A stretch of DNA of 63,172 bases from an uncultured Planctomycetota bacterium (GCA_900696685.1 CAADHA010000060.1:1-63172), one strand, 5' to 3'; counted from the first letter of the stretch, positions 51,381 to 61,139 are shown. Program-made: numbers and translations. Notes: generated by a model from the letters alone, not told the origin.

Positions 51381-53276
51381 TCAGCGACCCGTGCCCGCGG
51401 GACGCGGACTCATGGCGACTTCGACGCGTGCCGCCGCCGGCTCCTCGATGCTCCGAAGCCAGAGTTCGAGCACAAGCAGCATCCAGGCCTGGTAGACGCT
51501 GAACGCTTGCGGCTGGCGCTGGCGGTCGACCCACGCCCTGAGCGCCTGCTCATCGAGCAGGCCGCGCACGCACGCCTCGGGCGCGAGGAGCAACTCGTCG
51601 CAGAGATTGATCATCGCGGCCTGACTCCATGCGCTCGAGGGCAGGCCGAAGCCCTTCTTGGGCCGCCGCGCCCAGGCCGGCGGGGAGCGGCGGGCGAGCA
51701 GATCGCGCAGCATCGGCTTGAGGCGCATCGCGCTGCCGGCAAGCGACGCGGGCAGGCGGGCGGCAAACGCCGCCACCTCCGGATCGAGGAATGGACTGCG
51801 CGTCTCGAGGCCGTGCGCCATCGTCATGCGATCGACTTTCGCGAGCACGGCGCCGGGAAGATAAGAATGCACGTCGAGGTCGCGCATGCGATGGATGAGA
51901 GGGCGGGCCTCGTCGGCCAGCGTGCGGCGCATTTCGCCCGCCGCTTGCGCGGCGAACGGCGGCCACTGCCCGAGCATCTCCGAAACAGCGTCGGGCATGA
52001 GCATCCAGAATCGCGGCGAGCAGTAGGCGTCGGCCGCACTCCAGCGGCGCCGCTGCGCGGCCACGTAGCGCAGGCGGTGCGCCAGTTGCGTCTGTTCGCG
52101 CAACGTTTCGGCATAGCGCTGGTAGCCGCCGAAGAGCTCATCGCCCCCGTCGCCGCTCAGGACGACCTTGACCTCGCGGCGGGCCAGGCGCGCCAGAAGC
52201 CACGTCGGAAGGCAACTGCTGTCGCCGAGCGGTTCATCAAGAGACGCGGCGATCGTCGGCAGGAGTTCGAGGATGCCGGGCCGGAGGATCTCATCATGAT
52301 GCAGTGTGCCGAGGCTCGCTGCGGCCTCACGCGCTTCAACGTGCTCGCTCTCTTCGCTGCCGTCAAAGCCGATGCTGAAGGACCGCACGGGTTCGGAGAC
52401 CAGGCGCGTCATCGCCGAAGCGATCAGGGCCGAGTCGATCCCGCCGCTGAGCAGGACGCCCAGAGGCACATCGCTCACGAGCCGCCGCCGAACCGCGCAC
52501 GCGATCAGTTCATCGAGTTCGTCGAGCAGCGCCTTGACGCGCGCTTCGTCCACCGGCTCTTCCGATTCCGCCTGCGGAGACCAGTCGAACCACTGCTGCG
52601 GCTCCTCGACGAAGATCCGCTCGCCGAGCCGCACGCGCACGAAGCAGCCCGGCGGGAGTTTCCTCGCCCCGGCATGGATGCTTCGCGGCTGATGCACATA
52701 CTGAAGCAGAAGGTACGCCGCCAGCGCCCCGCGATCGATGGAGGAGTCAAACCAAGGCAGTGTGCGCAGCGCCGAAAGTTCGGAAGCAAACGCGAATCGG
52801 CGGCCGTCCTTCGAGATCGAGTAGCAGAGCGGCTTCTTGCCGAAGCGGTCGCGCGCAAGAACAAGTTCGCGCTTGCCCCGATCGAGCAGGGCGAAGGCGA
52901 ACATGCCGTTGAGGTCGTTGATGCCGTCCACGCCGCGGGCGGCAAGGTGTTCGAGGAGCGCTTCGGTGTCGCTGTGTCCCCGCCAGCGGATGTGCGGTTG
53001 ACCGGCGCGCAGGTCAGCCGCGTTGTAGACCTCGCCGTTGTAGACGATGGTGAACCGGCCGCAGGCGCTCGTCATCGGCTGGGCGCCGGCTTCGGTGAGA
53101 TCGATGATGCTCAGGCGGCGGTGTCCCAGCGCCAGTCGCAGACGAGGCTCGAGGAGCACGCCCGCATCATCCGGCCCACGGTGGACGAGGCGCTCGCGCA
53201 TGACGATCACCTGCGACGCCAGCGCATCGTGATCAAGGCGCGGGTCGAGATCGATCAGGCCGGCGATGCCGCACAT
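51381..53276 (-). CDS. Asparagine synthetase-like amidotransferase (AsnB type)
   Basis: A 631-residue class II glutamine amidotransferase. Cys2 (MCGIAGLIDLD) is the N-terminal nucleophile, and VYNGEVYNAADLR marks the glutaminase domain (1-215). The synthetase domain carries the ATP-binding PP-loop PLGVLLSGGIDSALIASAM. The family (XrtA/WbpS-type AsnB in polysaccharide loci) often amidates a uronic acid rather than making asparagine; with three glycosyltransferases next to it, a surface polysaccharide role is likely. Its start overlaps the upstream GT2 stop by 22 bases. Confidence 0.9.
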   Translation of the reverse strand: MCGIAGLIDLDPRLDHDALASQVIVMRERLVHRGPDDAGVLLEPRLRLALGHRRLSIIDLTEAGAQPMTSACGRFTIVYNGEVYNAADLRAGQPHIRWRGHSDTEALLEHLAARGVDGINDLNGMFAFALLDRGKRELVLARDRFGKKPLCYSISKDGRRFAFASELSALRTLPWFDSSIDRGALAAYLLLQYVHQPRSIHAGARKLPPGCFVRVRLGERIFVEEPQQWFDWSPQAESEEPVDEARVKALLDELDELIACAVRRRLVSDVPLGVLLSGGIDSALIASAMTRLVSEPVRSFSIGFDGSEESEHVEAREAAASLGTLHHDEILRPGILELLPTIAASLDEPLGDSSCLPTWLLARLARREVKVVLSGDGGDELFGGYQRYAETLREQTQLAHRLRYVAAQRRRWSAADAYCSPRFWMLMPDAVSEMLGQWPPFAAQAAGEMRRTLADEARPLIHRMRDLDVHSYLPGAVLAKVDRMTMAHGLETRSPFLDPEVAAFAARLPASLAGSAMRLKPMLRDLLARRSPPAWARRPKKGFGLPSSAWSQAAMINLCDELLLAPEACVRGLLDEQALRAWVDRQRQPQAFSVYQAWMLLVLELWLRSIEEPAAARVEVAMSPRPAGTGR

Positions 53277-54976
53277 GGCGCCTCCCGATCGTCTGACTCG
53301 CTGTCTGCCATCGTGGGGGGTCCGGACTCAATCGGCGGGGCGTATGCGGGCTCGACCCATGCGAGGTGTTCGCTCAGCAGTCCGTCGCGCCAGTCCTTGA
53401 CGCGGGGGAGGATCGGCTCACTCATCCCGCCGCGCCGCCTGACCTGCACCTCGCCGACGATCTGAGCAGACCGTCCGTCCGCGCGCATGGCGCGCGCCAG
53501 GGCGAGCCACCACGGCTCGCCCGCACCCTCTTCAAGAATGCGGAGCAGCCGCGACCGCTCGACCAGCAGGCACTGCGGTCCGACGATCGAGACGTTGCGA
53601 GGCAGGCGGAGCGACCACCCGACTCCCGGCTGAGCAGAGGCGGCGCCACGATACCGGCCGCGCAAGTTGCCTCGCTCATCGACGAACCAGCCCGCATCAT
53701 CGATTCTCCCTTCGCGGGTGATGACGACGGCGCCGACGGGGCCTGCCTCAGGCATCTTCGCCGCCTCAATGAGATGCAGCGTGTCGCGCGGCCCGATGGA
53801 CGAAATCTCCGGCGAGAGGGCGAGCACCCATCGCGATGCGCCGCCCGCCTTGCTCGCATGCAGCACTGCCGGATCAAGCGAGCCGTCCGCCCCCGTGCGC
53901 ACCACGTCCGCCTGGTCATCGCAGGTGACCTGCGGCCTCACGCGATAGGAGAGGAGGAACGGGCTGTGTTCAACGCTCGCCTCGACGCGCCGCCTCTGCA
54001 TCGCGTCGCGCAAGGCCCTCCGCCCCGCTTCCGCCGCCCAGGGCTTGGCCCGGCCGGCGCCCGAGGTGGAACCGGAATGTGTCCGCCAGTGGTAGAGCAC
54101 GAGGGGCACGTGGGCGATGCGCCTTGTCTGCTCGACACAGCGGAGCACGAGGTCGTAGTCCTGCGCACCGTTGTACGCACTGCGCGCGCCGCCCACTTCC
54201 CGCATCAGTTCGCTCCGCACGACGAGCAGGTGGCAGAGGTAGTTGCTCGTGAAGAGGTGATGCGGGCTGAAGGCGGGCTTGAAGACCGGCGTGTGCCGCC
54301 TGCCCTGCTCATCAATCTTGTCCTCGTCGCTGTAGAGCAGATCGAGTTCGGGCTGATCGACGATCCGCCGGGCCATCGCGGCCAGCGCGTGCGGACTGAG
54401 TTCGTCATCATGGTCAAGCAGCGCAATGAACTCGCCCTCGGCGGCGCGCAGCCCCGCGCTGGTCGCCGCCGCAACGCCTCCCTGACCGGCGCGGCGGATG
54501 AGCACGATGCGATCATCGCGCGGCTCCATCGAGTTGAGTACGTCGATCGTGCCCGTCGCCGTCGAACCATCATCGATGAGCAGCAGCGTCCACTTCGCAT
54601 AAGTCTGCGCCAGGACGGACTCGACGCACGTGCGGAGCATGGCGGGCGGCGAATTGAACACCGGTACGATGACGGAGAATCGCGGCCCGCGCGCAAGCAA
54701 CTCATCCGTTACGGCTTCGGCAGCGAGCAGGCGCGGTTCGATCGTGCGCCGCCACTGCTCGTAGGCCTTCTCGCGCTGTGCGGCGGCCTGCTCGCTGAGC
54801 ATGTAATCGCGCACCAGCGAGGCGCCCCCTTCGCGCCAGATCTCCCACACTCGCCGGGCAACGTGCCCACGCCCCGCGCGGCCGAAGCGGCGGCCAAGCC
54901 AGTGCAGCGTCTGCCCGGCGTCGCGGATGGCCGACGATACGAGGCCGCGCTTGGGCTTGGGTTCGACTCGCATCAC
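53255..54976 (-). CDS. Family 2 glycosyltransferase
   Basis: A 573-residue protein. An N-terminal 95-residue helical part (RRFGRAGRGHVARRVWEIWR) is followed by a GT-A domain: RFSVIVPVFNSPPAMLRTCV, LLLIDDGSTATGTIDVL, LLDHDDELSPHAL and the DxD region LLYSDEDKIDEQGR with the metal-binding Asp residues. The C-terminal 230 residues form a further mixed domain of unknown role. It is first in an operon with the AsnB-type and GT4 genes. The start, ATG 54976 or 54973, lacks a clear Shine-Dalgarno sequence. Confidence 0.88.
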   Translation of the reverse strand: MMRVEPKPKRGLVSSAIRDAGQTLHWLGRRFGRAGRGHVARRVWEIWREGGASLVRDYMLSEQAAAQREKAYEQWRRTIEPRLLAAEAVTDELLARGPRFSVIVPVFNSPPAMLRTCVESVLAQTYAKWTLLLIDDGSTATGTIDVLNSMEPRDDRIVLIRRAGQGGVAAATSAGLRAAEGEFIALLDHDDELSPHALAAMARRIVDQPELDLLYSDEDKIDEQGRRHTPVFKPAFSPHHLFTSNYLCHLLVVRSELMREVGGARSAYNGAQDYDLVLRCVEQTRRIAHVPLVLYHWRTHSGSTSGAGRAKPWAAEAGRRALRDAMQRRRVEASVEHSPFLLSYRVRPQVTCDDQADVVRTGADGSLDPAVLHASKAGGASRWVLALSPEISSIGPRDTLHLIEAAKMPEAGPVGAVVITREGRIDDAGWFVDERGNLRGRYRGAASAQPGVGWSLRLPRNVSIVGPQCLLVERSRLLRILEEGAGEPWWLALARAMRADGRSAQIVGEVQVRRRGGMSEPILPRVKDWRDGLLSEHLAWVEPAYAPPIESGPPTMADSESDDREAPCAASPA

Positions 54977-55132
54977 GTGGACCTCGGCTTGCGGGAGGCG
55001 CTACGGCCGTAGGCGGCATCATCCGGCCCTTCGCCCGGCCAGGCCGCGCGGCCCAAGGCGTTCGATCTTGCCTGCACCCTTGGGCAGTGCGATAAAGCCC
55101 AGCCACCGGGTCGTCTCTACACGCGGTCATTG

Positions 55133-55138
55133 TAGAAT
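55133..55138 (+). promoter_or_regulatory. Leaderless-type -10 box for the GT4 gene
   Basis: TAGAAT, seven bases (CCGTCTG), then the ATG at 55146. Confidence 0.45.
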
Positions 55139-55145
55139 CCGTCTG

Positions 55146-56273
55146 ATGCCGATTCAGGTCGCCCACGTCGTGCCGCTCGCCGCCCGGATCGGCGGATATG
55201 AACGGCAGGCGCTGCTTCTCGCCGGCGCCCAGGGCGCCGCGGGCCCACCGGCTTCGCTCATCACCCATGCCTCACACGCCCGGCGGTTGCGGCATCGGAC
55301 GGGTTCCCTCACACTCCACGGGGTGGCCTGGACGCTGGGTCGCGCTTCAGCGAGCGCCATCGACCCGGCGATCTCGTCGGCCCAGGTGCTGCACGTTCAC
55401 GCCGTTGATCCGTTCTCTGCGGCGGTTGTCGCGCGGGGGCGGCGTCGGGGCGTTCCAGCGATCCTCAAGATCGCGACACAGGGCGATGCACAGCGCTACG
55501 CGGATCCGCACGCGTTTCCGCCGGAGGTGGCCGCCGTGCGGCGCCTTGAACCGTGGCGCCTGCGCCGCCAGCAGCGCCTCATGGCCAAGGCGTGGAGCGT
55601 GCTGCGCGACTGCGAGCGCTTCATCGCCCTGAGCAGCGCCATCGAGGAAGAGTTGCTCGGAGTCGGCATCGCGCGCGAGCGGATCGAACGTCTGCCCAAC
55701 GCCGTCGTCGTCCCTGCGTCACCCGTCGAGATTCGACGGCACGCGGAGCGAGCGATCTACGTCGGCCGGCTCGAGGGTCGCAAGCGCCTGGGCGACCTGC
55801 TCGACGCCTTCTCGATCGTGCGCGCAGCGCACGCCGATGCACAACTGCATCTCGTCGGCGACGGCGCGGACCTTGCCGAACTTCAGCGACGCTCACCCGA
55901 GGCGCGGTTTCACGGCTCGATCGACGACCCGCAGCCGTGCCTCGCACAGGCGGATGTCTTCGTCTTTCCTTCGGAGCGAGAAGGCTGTCCGAACGCGCTG
56001 CTCGAAGCGGCGGCAGCGGGTATCCCCTGCATCGCAACCGCCATTCCCGGCGTCACCGACTGGTTTGACGCGACAATGATGCGCCTCGTCGAGCCGGCGA
56101 GGCCTGATCTCATCGCCGCCGCCTGGCTCGAACTGTGGAGCGATGCCGCACGGCGGAGGGCGCTCGCGCAAGCGGCTCGCTCCCGCGTCGAGCGGGTTGC
56201 CGACATCCGCATCATCCTCGAGCACTATCAGCAGATCTACCTGCAACTCGCCTCGGACGCGGCCGAGGTCTGA
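55146..56273 (+). CDS. Family 4 glycosyltransferase
   Basis: A 375-residue GT-B enzyme divergent from the polysaccharide operon. N-terminal pattern QVAHVVPLAARIGGYERQAL, an acceptor-binding region (VLHVHAVDPFSAAVVARGR), and the nucleotide-sugar part with IYVGRLEGRKRLGDLLDAFS and FVFPSEREGCPNALLEAAAAG (Glu pair, short EGxPN motif). The C-terminus ends in the family helix LEHYQQIYLQLASD. Donor and acceptor are unknown. Confidence 0.9.
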   Translation: MPIQVAHVVPLAARIGGYERQALLLAGAQGAAGPPASLITHASHARRLRHRTGSLTLHGVAWTLGRASASAIDPAISSAQVLHVHAVDPFSAAVVARGRRRGVPAILKIATQGDAQRYADPHAFPPEVAAVRRLEPWRLRRQQRLMAKAWSVLRDCERFIALSSAIEEELLGVGIARERIERLPNAVVVPASPVEIRRHAERAIYVGRLEGRKRLGDLLDAFSIVRAAHADAQLHLVGDGADLAELQRRSPEARFHGSIDDPQPCLAQADVFVFPSEREGCPNALLEAAAAGIPCIATAIPGVTDWFDATMMRLVEPARPDLIAAAWLELWSDAARRRALAQAARSRVERVADIRIILEHYQQIYLQLASDAAEV

Positions 56274-56317
56274 GTTGAAGCACACTGAGGCGCCGTCATG
56301 AGCCAAGCCGGCCGGGC

Positions 56318-56341
56318 TTCAGATCACTTCGACGATCTGAA
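56318..56341. terminator. Perfect hairpin between convergent genes
   Basis: TTCAGATC, loop ACTTCGAC, GATCTGAA: an 8-bp perfect stem about 45 bases after the GT4 stop codon and before the repeat-protein gene on the opposite strand. No T tract, so possibly a bidirectional terminator. Confidence 0.45.
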
Positions 56342-56458
56342 ACACCACCATGCAGACTGTCCAGAGGGCGAGCAGCGCGTCGAATGGAGAGGAAAGCGAA
56401 GCACCCCCGCCGTGAGACAGGGGCGCTTGGTATGTGAGTCAGAGTCGCGGGGTGCCTT

Positions 56459-57346
56459 CTACCACTCGGGCAGAGGCGGCTGATCGGGACTCTCAGGCCT
56501 ACGCTGCGGGCCGCGCTGCAAGCCGCGCTGCATCGGCAGGCGCTGGAGGCGCGGGCGAATCATCGGCTCGCGCGGACCGCGCATGCCGCGTTGCATCATC
56601 GGCCCGGGCCTATCGCCAGGACCACCGCCGCGATCCTCCTGCATACCCGGCTGCATCGGGCCGCGTTGCATCGGCTGACGCATCATCGGCCCCTGCGGCG
56701 CGCCCATTCCACGCTGCATCATCGGCCCGGGCCTATCGCCGGGACCACCGCCGCCATCATCCTGCATGCCCGGCTGCATCGGGCCGCGTTGCATCGGCTG
56801 ACGCATCATCGGCCCCTGCGGCGCGCCCATTCCACGCTGCATCATCGGCCCGGGCCTATCGCCAGGACCACCGCCGCCATCCTCCTGCATGCCCGGCTGC
56901 ATCGGGCCGCGTTGCATCGGCTGACGCATCATCGGCCCCTGCGGTCCGCGCATTCGATTGTCCTGCCAGACGTCGCGTTGAGGCATCCTGCTCGGTGGGC
57001 CGCCGCCATCACCACGCATCTCCGGCGGCCGCGTGCCGGGCCGCTCGACCGGCGGCTGCGAGAACTGCCGCCGCATCTCCCGCTGCTCGAGGCGCCACTG
57101 CCTTCGCGCGGCGCGGCGTTGTTCTCGCGCCTGTTCCAGATCGGGCGCGGTCCGCGCCGCCCTGTCATCCAGGGCAGGCGGGGGCGCCTCCTGCGGCTGC
57201 TGCATCTCCCTCTGCCTCTGCGCCTCGCGCCGCGGCCGCGGCACGGCCTCGGCCGGCGCGTCCTGCGCCAGCGCTGACGTCGAGATCACGAGGATGGTCG
57301 CGCCTGCCAGGGCAATGCGTCGCCAGGAAGTCTGATTGAGTTTCAT
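56459..57346 (-). CDS. Secreted protein with 41-residue Met/Gln/Pro/Gly/Arg repeats
   Basis: A 295-residue exported protein. The signal peptide is about residues 1-27 (ISTSALAQDAP). After an Arg/Gln/Pro-rich stretch come three near-identical 41-residue units beginning PQGPMMRQPMQRGPMQPGMQ and continuing with a GGGG-PGDRPGPMM part. The DNA repeat unit is 123 bp and keeps the frame. The mature protein is positively charged, Met-rich and disordered; Met-rich repeats occur in some metal-handling proteins, but this is only a resemblance. The ATG follows GGAG. Function unknown. Confidence 0.8.
   Translation of the reverse strand: MKLNQTSWRRIALAGATILVISTSALAQDAPAEAVPRPRREAQRQREMQQPQEAPPPALDDRAARTAPDLEQAREQRRAARRQWRLEQREMRRQFSQPPVERPGTRPPEMRGDGGGPPSRMPQRDVWQDNRMRGPQGPMMRQPMQRGPMQPGMQEDGGGGPGDRPGPMMQRGMGAPQGPMMRQPMQRGPMQPGMQDDGGGGPGDRPGPMMQRGMGAPQGPMMRQPMQRGPMQPGMQEDRGGGPGDRPGPMMQRGMRGPREPMIRPRLQRLPMQRGLQRGPQRRPESPDQPPLPEW
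56579..56945. repeat. 123-bp tandem repeat, three units
   Basis: Anchor sequence CATCATCGGCCCGGGC recurs at 56594, 56717 and 56840, exactly 123 bp apart. The units differ at a few bases, including an Arg-to-Gly change. They encode the repeats of the secreted protein; open frames elsewhere in the segment are by-products. Confidence 0.9.
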
Positions 57347-57548
57347 GGTGTGCTCCAAAGCGGAAGGAATGACCGCCACGATCGCGGCAGCGGCCTCGTC
57401 GCGCCGGGACATTTGACTGACCGCAAGTTCAACGCACCGCACTTCTCCTGTATTGCCGGGCCTTCCGGCAATCCGGATTGGGAGAGGAACTGCACCTCGG
57501 CACAGGCTCCGTGCTTTCGTCCCGCCGGAACTCCATACGACGCGGGGG

Positions 57549-57554
57549 TATGAT
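57549..57554 (+). promoter_or_regulatory. Leaderless-type -10 box for the PEGA lipoprotein
   Basis: TATGAT, six bases (CCGTGC), then the ATG at 57561. The box and spacer nearly match those of nadE. Confidence 0.5.
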
Positions 57555-57560
57555 CCGTGC

Positions 57561-58058
57561 ATGTCAGTGGCACGCAGGATCCGGGCGATGGGCTCCGTCG
57601 TGACTCTTGCAGCGACGCTGCTCGCCGCCGGGTGCGTCGAGCGAACCATTCGCATAACCTCCGAGCCGCCTGGAGCGCTGGTTTTCCTCAACGACGAGGA
57701 AGTCGGCCGCACGCCTTGTGAAGCGGCGTTCCTGCACTACGGAACCTATGATGTGCGCGTGGTCAAGGAGGGCTACGAGCCGTACCTCGGCCCGGCGGAG
57801 GCGAAAGTCCCGCTTTATGACCTGCCCGGCCCCGATCTCGTCGCCGAACTGCTTCCCCTCCGCTTGCGAAGCCGTATCGAGTGGCACTTCGACCTGCGGC
57901 CTGTGAGCGACACAGACGAAGCAATGATCGACCGGGCGCGGCAGTTGCGCTCGCGGATGCGCCGGACCATGGGAGAAGGGGCGGGCGGCGACGGGCAGGG
58001 CGGGAGTGAATCGCAGCCCGAGAACGCACCTTCTGAGCCTGAATCGACGAGCCCCTGA
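57561..58058 (+). CDS. PEGA-domain lipoprotein
   Basis: A 165-residue predicted lipoprotein. The lipobox is LLAAGC, with Cys 25 the acylated residue. Next is a PEGA domain: IRITSEPPGALVFLNDEEVG, with RTPCEAAFLHYGTYDVRVVK and EGYEPYLGP. The tail is disordered, rich in Gly, Ser, Glu and Pro. PEGA domains are found in cell-envelope proteins of Planctomycetes and other bacteria. The start is chosen from the -10 box and the signal sequence; there is no Shine-Dalgarno sequence. Confidence 0.85.
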   Translation: MSVARRIRAMGSVVTLAATLLAAGCVERTIRITSEPPGALVFLNDEEVGRTPCEAAFLHYGTYDVRVVKEGYEPYLGPAEAKVPLYDLPGPDLVAELLPLRLRSRIEWHFDLRPVSDTDEAMIDRARQLRSRMRRTMGEGAGGDGQGGSESQPENAPSEPESTSP

Positions 58059-58252
58059 CGCGCATTTGCCCGCCGGGAGAGGGGATCAGGCTCTGCCTGC
58101 CGCGACTTCGACGTGGAAACCGAATGCGCCGGCGGCGTCTGGCGTCTAGTCTTGTGATGGGACGTTGCTTTCCGGCCGAAGGGAATCGGAGTATCGCTGG
58201 GCCGTGCGGCCCGGATCGGTGGAGACTGCGTCCGTGAGATCAGGAGTGGTCC

Positions 58253-59167
58253 ATGAAACGGAATCGAGGCGGCGTGATTATGTCATGCGTGCTGGCGACG
58301 GGACTTGTGCTCAGCCTCGCCGCCGGGGCGGCGCAGAATCCGCCCACGGACAAGCCGGTCGTTGTCACGGCTGATCGCGCCATACAGGAACTCATCGACA
58401 TCAACGCCTCACTGGCCGCCGAGAATCTGCGGCTTACAGGCGAGGTGGCGCGGCTGAGGCTCGAACTCGATCGCGTTACGAAAGACCGCGACGATCTTGC
58501 GGCCTTCATCCGCGATCACGAGGCCTACGCCGACAACTACGAGCAGTACACCCTCTTCCGCGAGAAGGCCGAACGCGAGGAGCGGGCACGGCTGGCGGCC
58601 GAGGCGAAGTTGCGCCGCGAGGAAGATCGCCTGCGCCAGCAGCAGGAGCGCGAGGAGCGCCTGCGCCAGCGTGAGCCGGGCGGATCGAGCACGGAAGACG
58701 ACGTACTCAAGAAGCGCGTTGAGACGCTGCGCCGGGCCGGCTATACCCGCGTGGGCGAGCGCGCCTTCGTCGGCAACATGGGTTATGCCTACCGGACCGA
58801 AACGCGTGAGGAGATCCGCTATAGCCCGCTCATCGACTTCTGGTACGTGGATCGCGACGAGAAAGTCCTCTACAACGAGATGACCGTCTCGGGCAGCATC
58901 ATTCACGCGGGCAGCGAAGAGCGACATCTTTCCGTCGCCTTTGCGTTCTACGACGACCGCGGCGCCCAGATAGGCACGACCACGGTGCGCGTGGAAAGCG
59001 CCCGGCCCGGAACGCCCTATCCCTTCACGGCGACGGTGGCCATGGCAGGCAACAAGCCATTCAAGCGCTACTCGGCGTGGGTGTTGTACGACGAACCGGC
59101 GACGTCCCCCTCAATACCGGCCTCTCCCGCCCCCGGATCGCCCGCAAATCCGCCAGTCGAAGGATGA
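58253..59167 (+). CDS. Exported coiled-coil protein
   Basis: A 304-residue protein. The signal peptide is about residues 1-27 (cleavage near AGAAQNP). A coiled coil covers about 45-145, with strong heptads (ASLAAENLRLTGEVARLRLE, then ERARLAAEAKLRREEDRLRQ). The C-terminal part (about 150-280) is a beta domain with RVGERAFVGNMGYAYRTE, FWYVDRDEKVLYNEMTV and RHLSVAFAFYDDRGAQIG, ending in a Pro/Ser/Ala tail. The start follows CAGGAG. Function unknown; a structural envelope role is plausible. Confidence 0.8.
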   Translation: MKRNRGGVIMSCVLATGLVLSLAAGAAQNPPTDKPVVVTADRAIQELIDINASLAAENLRLTGEVARLRLELDRVTKDRDDLAAFIRDHEAYADNYEQYTLFREKAEREERARLAAEAKLRREEDRLRQQQEREERLRQREPGGSSTEDDVLKKRVETLRRAGYTRVGERAFVGNMGYAYRTETREEIRYSPLIDFWYVDRDEKVLYNEMTVSGSIIHAGSEERHLSVAFAFYDDRGAQIGTTTVRVESARPGTPYPFTATVAMAGNKPFKRYSAWVLYDEPATSPSIPASPAPGSPANPPVEG

Positions 59168-59239
59168 GGCGACAAGCGATCTCCTCCCGTTGCAGGTGTG
59201 CCAGACTCTTCCTGGGCGCCGCGTTCCCCCAATGCTTCC

Positions 59240-60202
59240 TCACCCCGGCGTCGGCACGCGGAACTGCCTGAGGTCCACACCCTTGAAGTATTCGATCGTC
59301 TTGGCCAGTCCCTCGCGCAACTGCACTTTCGGCTCCCAGCCCAGGCGCTGCCGTGCGAGGTCGATCACCGGCTGGCGCTGCGTCGGGTCGTCGGCCGGCA
59401 GGTCTTCGTAGACGACTCTCGACTTCGTTCGGGTCATCTCCACGACCATCTCGGCGAGTTGCCGAATGGTGAACTCGAAGGGATTGCCGAGGTTGACCGG
59501 CCCGATGAAGTCGTCGGGCCCGTTCATCATGCGGATGATGCCTTCGACGAGATCATCGACGTAGCAGAAGGAGCGCGTCTGGCTGCCGTCGCCGTAGATG
59601 GTGATGTCCTCGCCGGTGAGGGCCTGTCGGATGAAGTTGGAGACGACGCGGCCGTCGTAGGGATGCATCCTCGGGCCGTAGGTGTTGAAAATGCGGATAA
59701 CGCGGATGTTCAGGCCGTTGCTGCGGTGGTAGTCGAAGCAGAGCGTCTCCGCGGCGCGCTTGCCTTCGTCGTAGCACGCGCGCGGGCCGATGGGGTTGAC
59801 GTTGCCGCGGTACGACTCGGGCTGGGGGTGGACTTCGGGGTCGCCGTAGACCTCGCTTGTCGAGGCGTGCAGCACCTTGGCGCGGGTGCGCTTGGCCATG
59901 CCGAGCACGTTGATGATGCCCAGGACGCTCGTCTTCATTGTCTTGATGGGATTCCACTGATAGTGGATGGGGCTGGCGGGGCAGGCCATGTTGTAGACCT
60001 CATCGACCTCCAGCCAGATCGGGTGCGTCACGTCGTGGCGGATGAGTTCAAAGTTGGGCTTGCTCAGAAGATGCGCGATGTTGATCTTCTGACTGGTGAA
60101 GAAGTTGTCGAGGCAGATGACGTCGTGGCCCTGGGCGACGAGGCGGTCGCACAGGTGCGAGCCGAGGAACCCGGCCCCGCCGGTAACGAGAATGCGTTTC
60201 AT
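59240..60202 (-). CDS. UDP-glucuronate decarboxylase (UDP-xylose synthase)
   Basis: A 320-residue short-chain dehydrogenase that makes UDP-xylose from UDP-glucuronate. The NAD-binding motif is [14 protein letters not shown], then [12 protein letters not shown], and the YxxxK active site is [14 protein letters not shown] with the Ser/Thr in [11 protein letters not shown]. The [18 protein letters not shown] segment is typical of UXS. It feeds the glycosyltransferases nearby. Start ATG 60202 is taken from the strand RILVTGGAG. Confidence 0.95.
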   Translation of the reverse strand: MKRILVTGGAGFLGSHLCDRLVAQGHDVICLDNFFTSQKINIAHLLSKPNFELIRHDVTHPIWLEVDEVYNMACPASPIHYQWNPIKTMKTSVLGIINVLGMAKRTRAKVLHASTSEVYGDPEVHPQPESYRGNVNPIGPRACYDEGKRAAETLCFDYHRSNGLNIRVIRIFNTYGPRMHPYDGRVVSNFIRQALTGEDITIYGDGSQTRSFCYVDDLVEGIIRMMNGPDDFIGPVNLGNPFEFTIRQLAEMVVEMTRTKSRVVYEDLPADDPTQRQPVIDLARQRLGWEPKVQLREGLAKTIEYFKGVDLRQFRVPTPG

Positions 60203-60479
60203 CTTCGAGATCGACACGGCTTGGCTCCGGGATGCGAAGTTGACGGCGACGGACTCGACCGCATGGCTGAATCCACCGCCCGCGCGTCCGGCCGGCTGCA
60301 AACTCAAAGCGCCGGCGGCAGATTCAGCATCGGGCAGAATCATCCGCCGATTGACAACAGTAGGCGACAGGCGGCGAATTCGCGGTGAAGCGTGCCGCCG
60401 GGCTGTCGGCCGCCACGATCGGCCCGGCAGCGCGTGCCGACGGCTTGCCTACGCGCCCGGCGCCGCCGCGGAGCACGCC

Positions 60480-60959
60480 ATGCGCATCGAGGTTCGCACT
60501 GAAATCGCCGCGCCGCCCGAGACCTGTTTCGATCTCGCGCGCGACTTCGACTTTCACCAGCGCACCATGGCCGGCACCAGCGAGCGGGCCGTCGCCGGCG
60601 TCACCTCGGGCCTCATCGGACCGGGCGAGGAAGTCACACGGGAAGCGCGGCACATGGGCATTCGGCATCGCCTCGCGGTGCAGATCGTCGAGTTCGACCG
60701 GCCTCATCACTTCCGCGATTGCCAGGTGCGCGGTCCCTGTCGACGATTCGATCACGTCCATCGATTCAAGGCGTGCGGCGATCGCACGAACATGATCGAC
60801 GAGATCGAGTTTGCCGCGCCCCGCGGGCCGATCGGCCCGTTGCTCGACCGGCTCGTGCTCGCCGGCCATCTGCGCCGCCTGATCGTCGTGCGTGGGGAGG
60901 CGATCCGCGATGAGGCTGAACGAATGACCCGTTCAGCGCGCTCCGATGGACCCTGCTGA
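60480..60959 (+). CDS. SRPBCC (START/polyketide-cyclase-like) protein
   Basis: A 159-residue protein with the SRPBCC pattern: RIEVRTEIAAPPETCFDLAR at the start, a central beta-sheet (LAVQIVEFDRPHHFRDCQV, MIDEIEFAAPRGP) and a final helix. Such proteins bind hydrophobic ligands. The start at 60480 lacks a clear Shine-Dalgarno sequence. It lies downstream of the divergent uxs gene and before clpB. Confidence 0.75.
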   Translation: MRIEVRTEIAAPPETCFDLARDFDFHQRTMAGTSERAVAGVTSGLIGPGEEVTREARHMGIRHRLAVQIVEFDRPHHFRDCQVRGPCRRFDHVHRFKACGDRTNMIDEIEFAAPRGPIGPLLDRLVLAGHLRRLIVVRGEAIRDEAERMTRSARSDGPC

Positions 60960-61139
60960 GGTGGAAGGCCCTGCCTGCCATTTCGACAGTCCGCCATGCG
61001 CCTTTCGCCACCGCCCGTACTCCCGATCCTCCTGCCGGCCGCAATCGACCTGAAAAGCGCGGTTTCGGGGTCAGCGGCGCGGCGCGCCGATTGCGGCCCA
61101 ACGACCGGAGGCCCGTCGCCGTCCCCGGGGAGAACCGCT

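Noticed and set aside
56459-57346. Open frames on the plus strand across the tandem repeat
   Set aside because: The 123-bp unit is a multiple of three and stays open in other frames too; only the minus frame has a signal peptide, Shine-Dalgarno sequence and regular protein repeats.
60960-61139. CIRCE element or heat-shock promoter for clpB
   Set aside because: No inverted TTAGCACTC-type repeat and no convincing heat-shock sigma-factor promoter boxes in the 180 bases before the gene.
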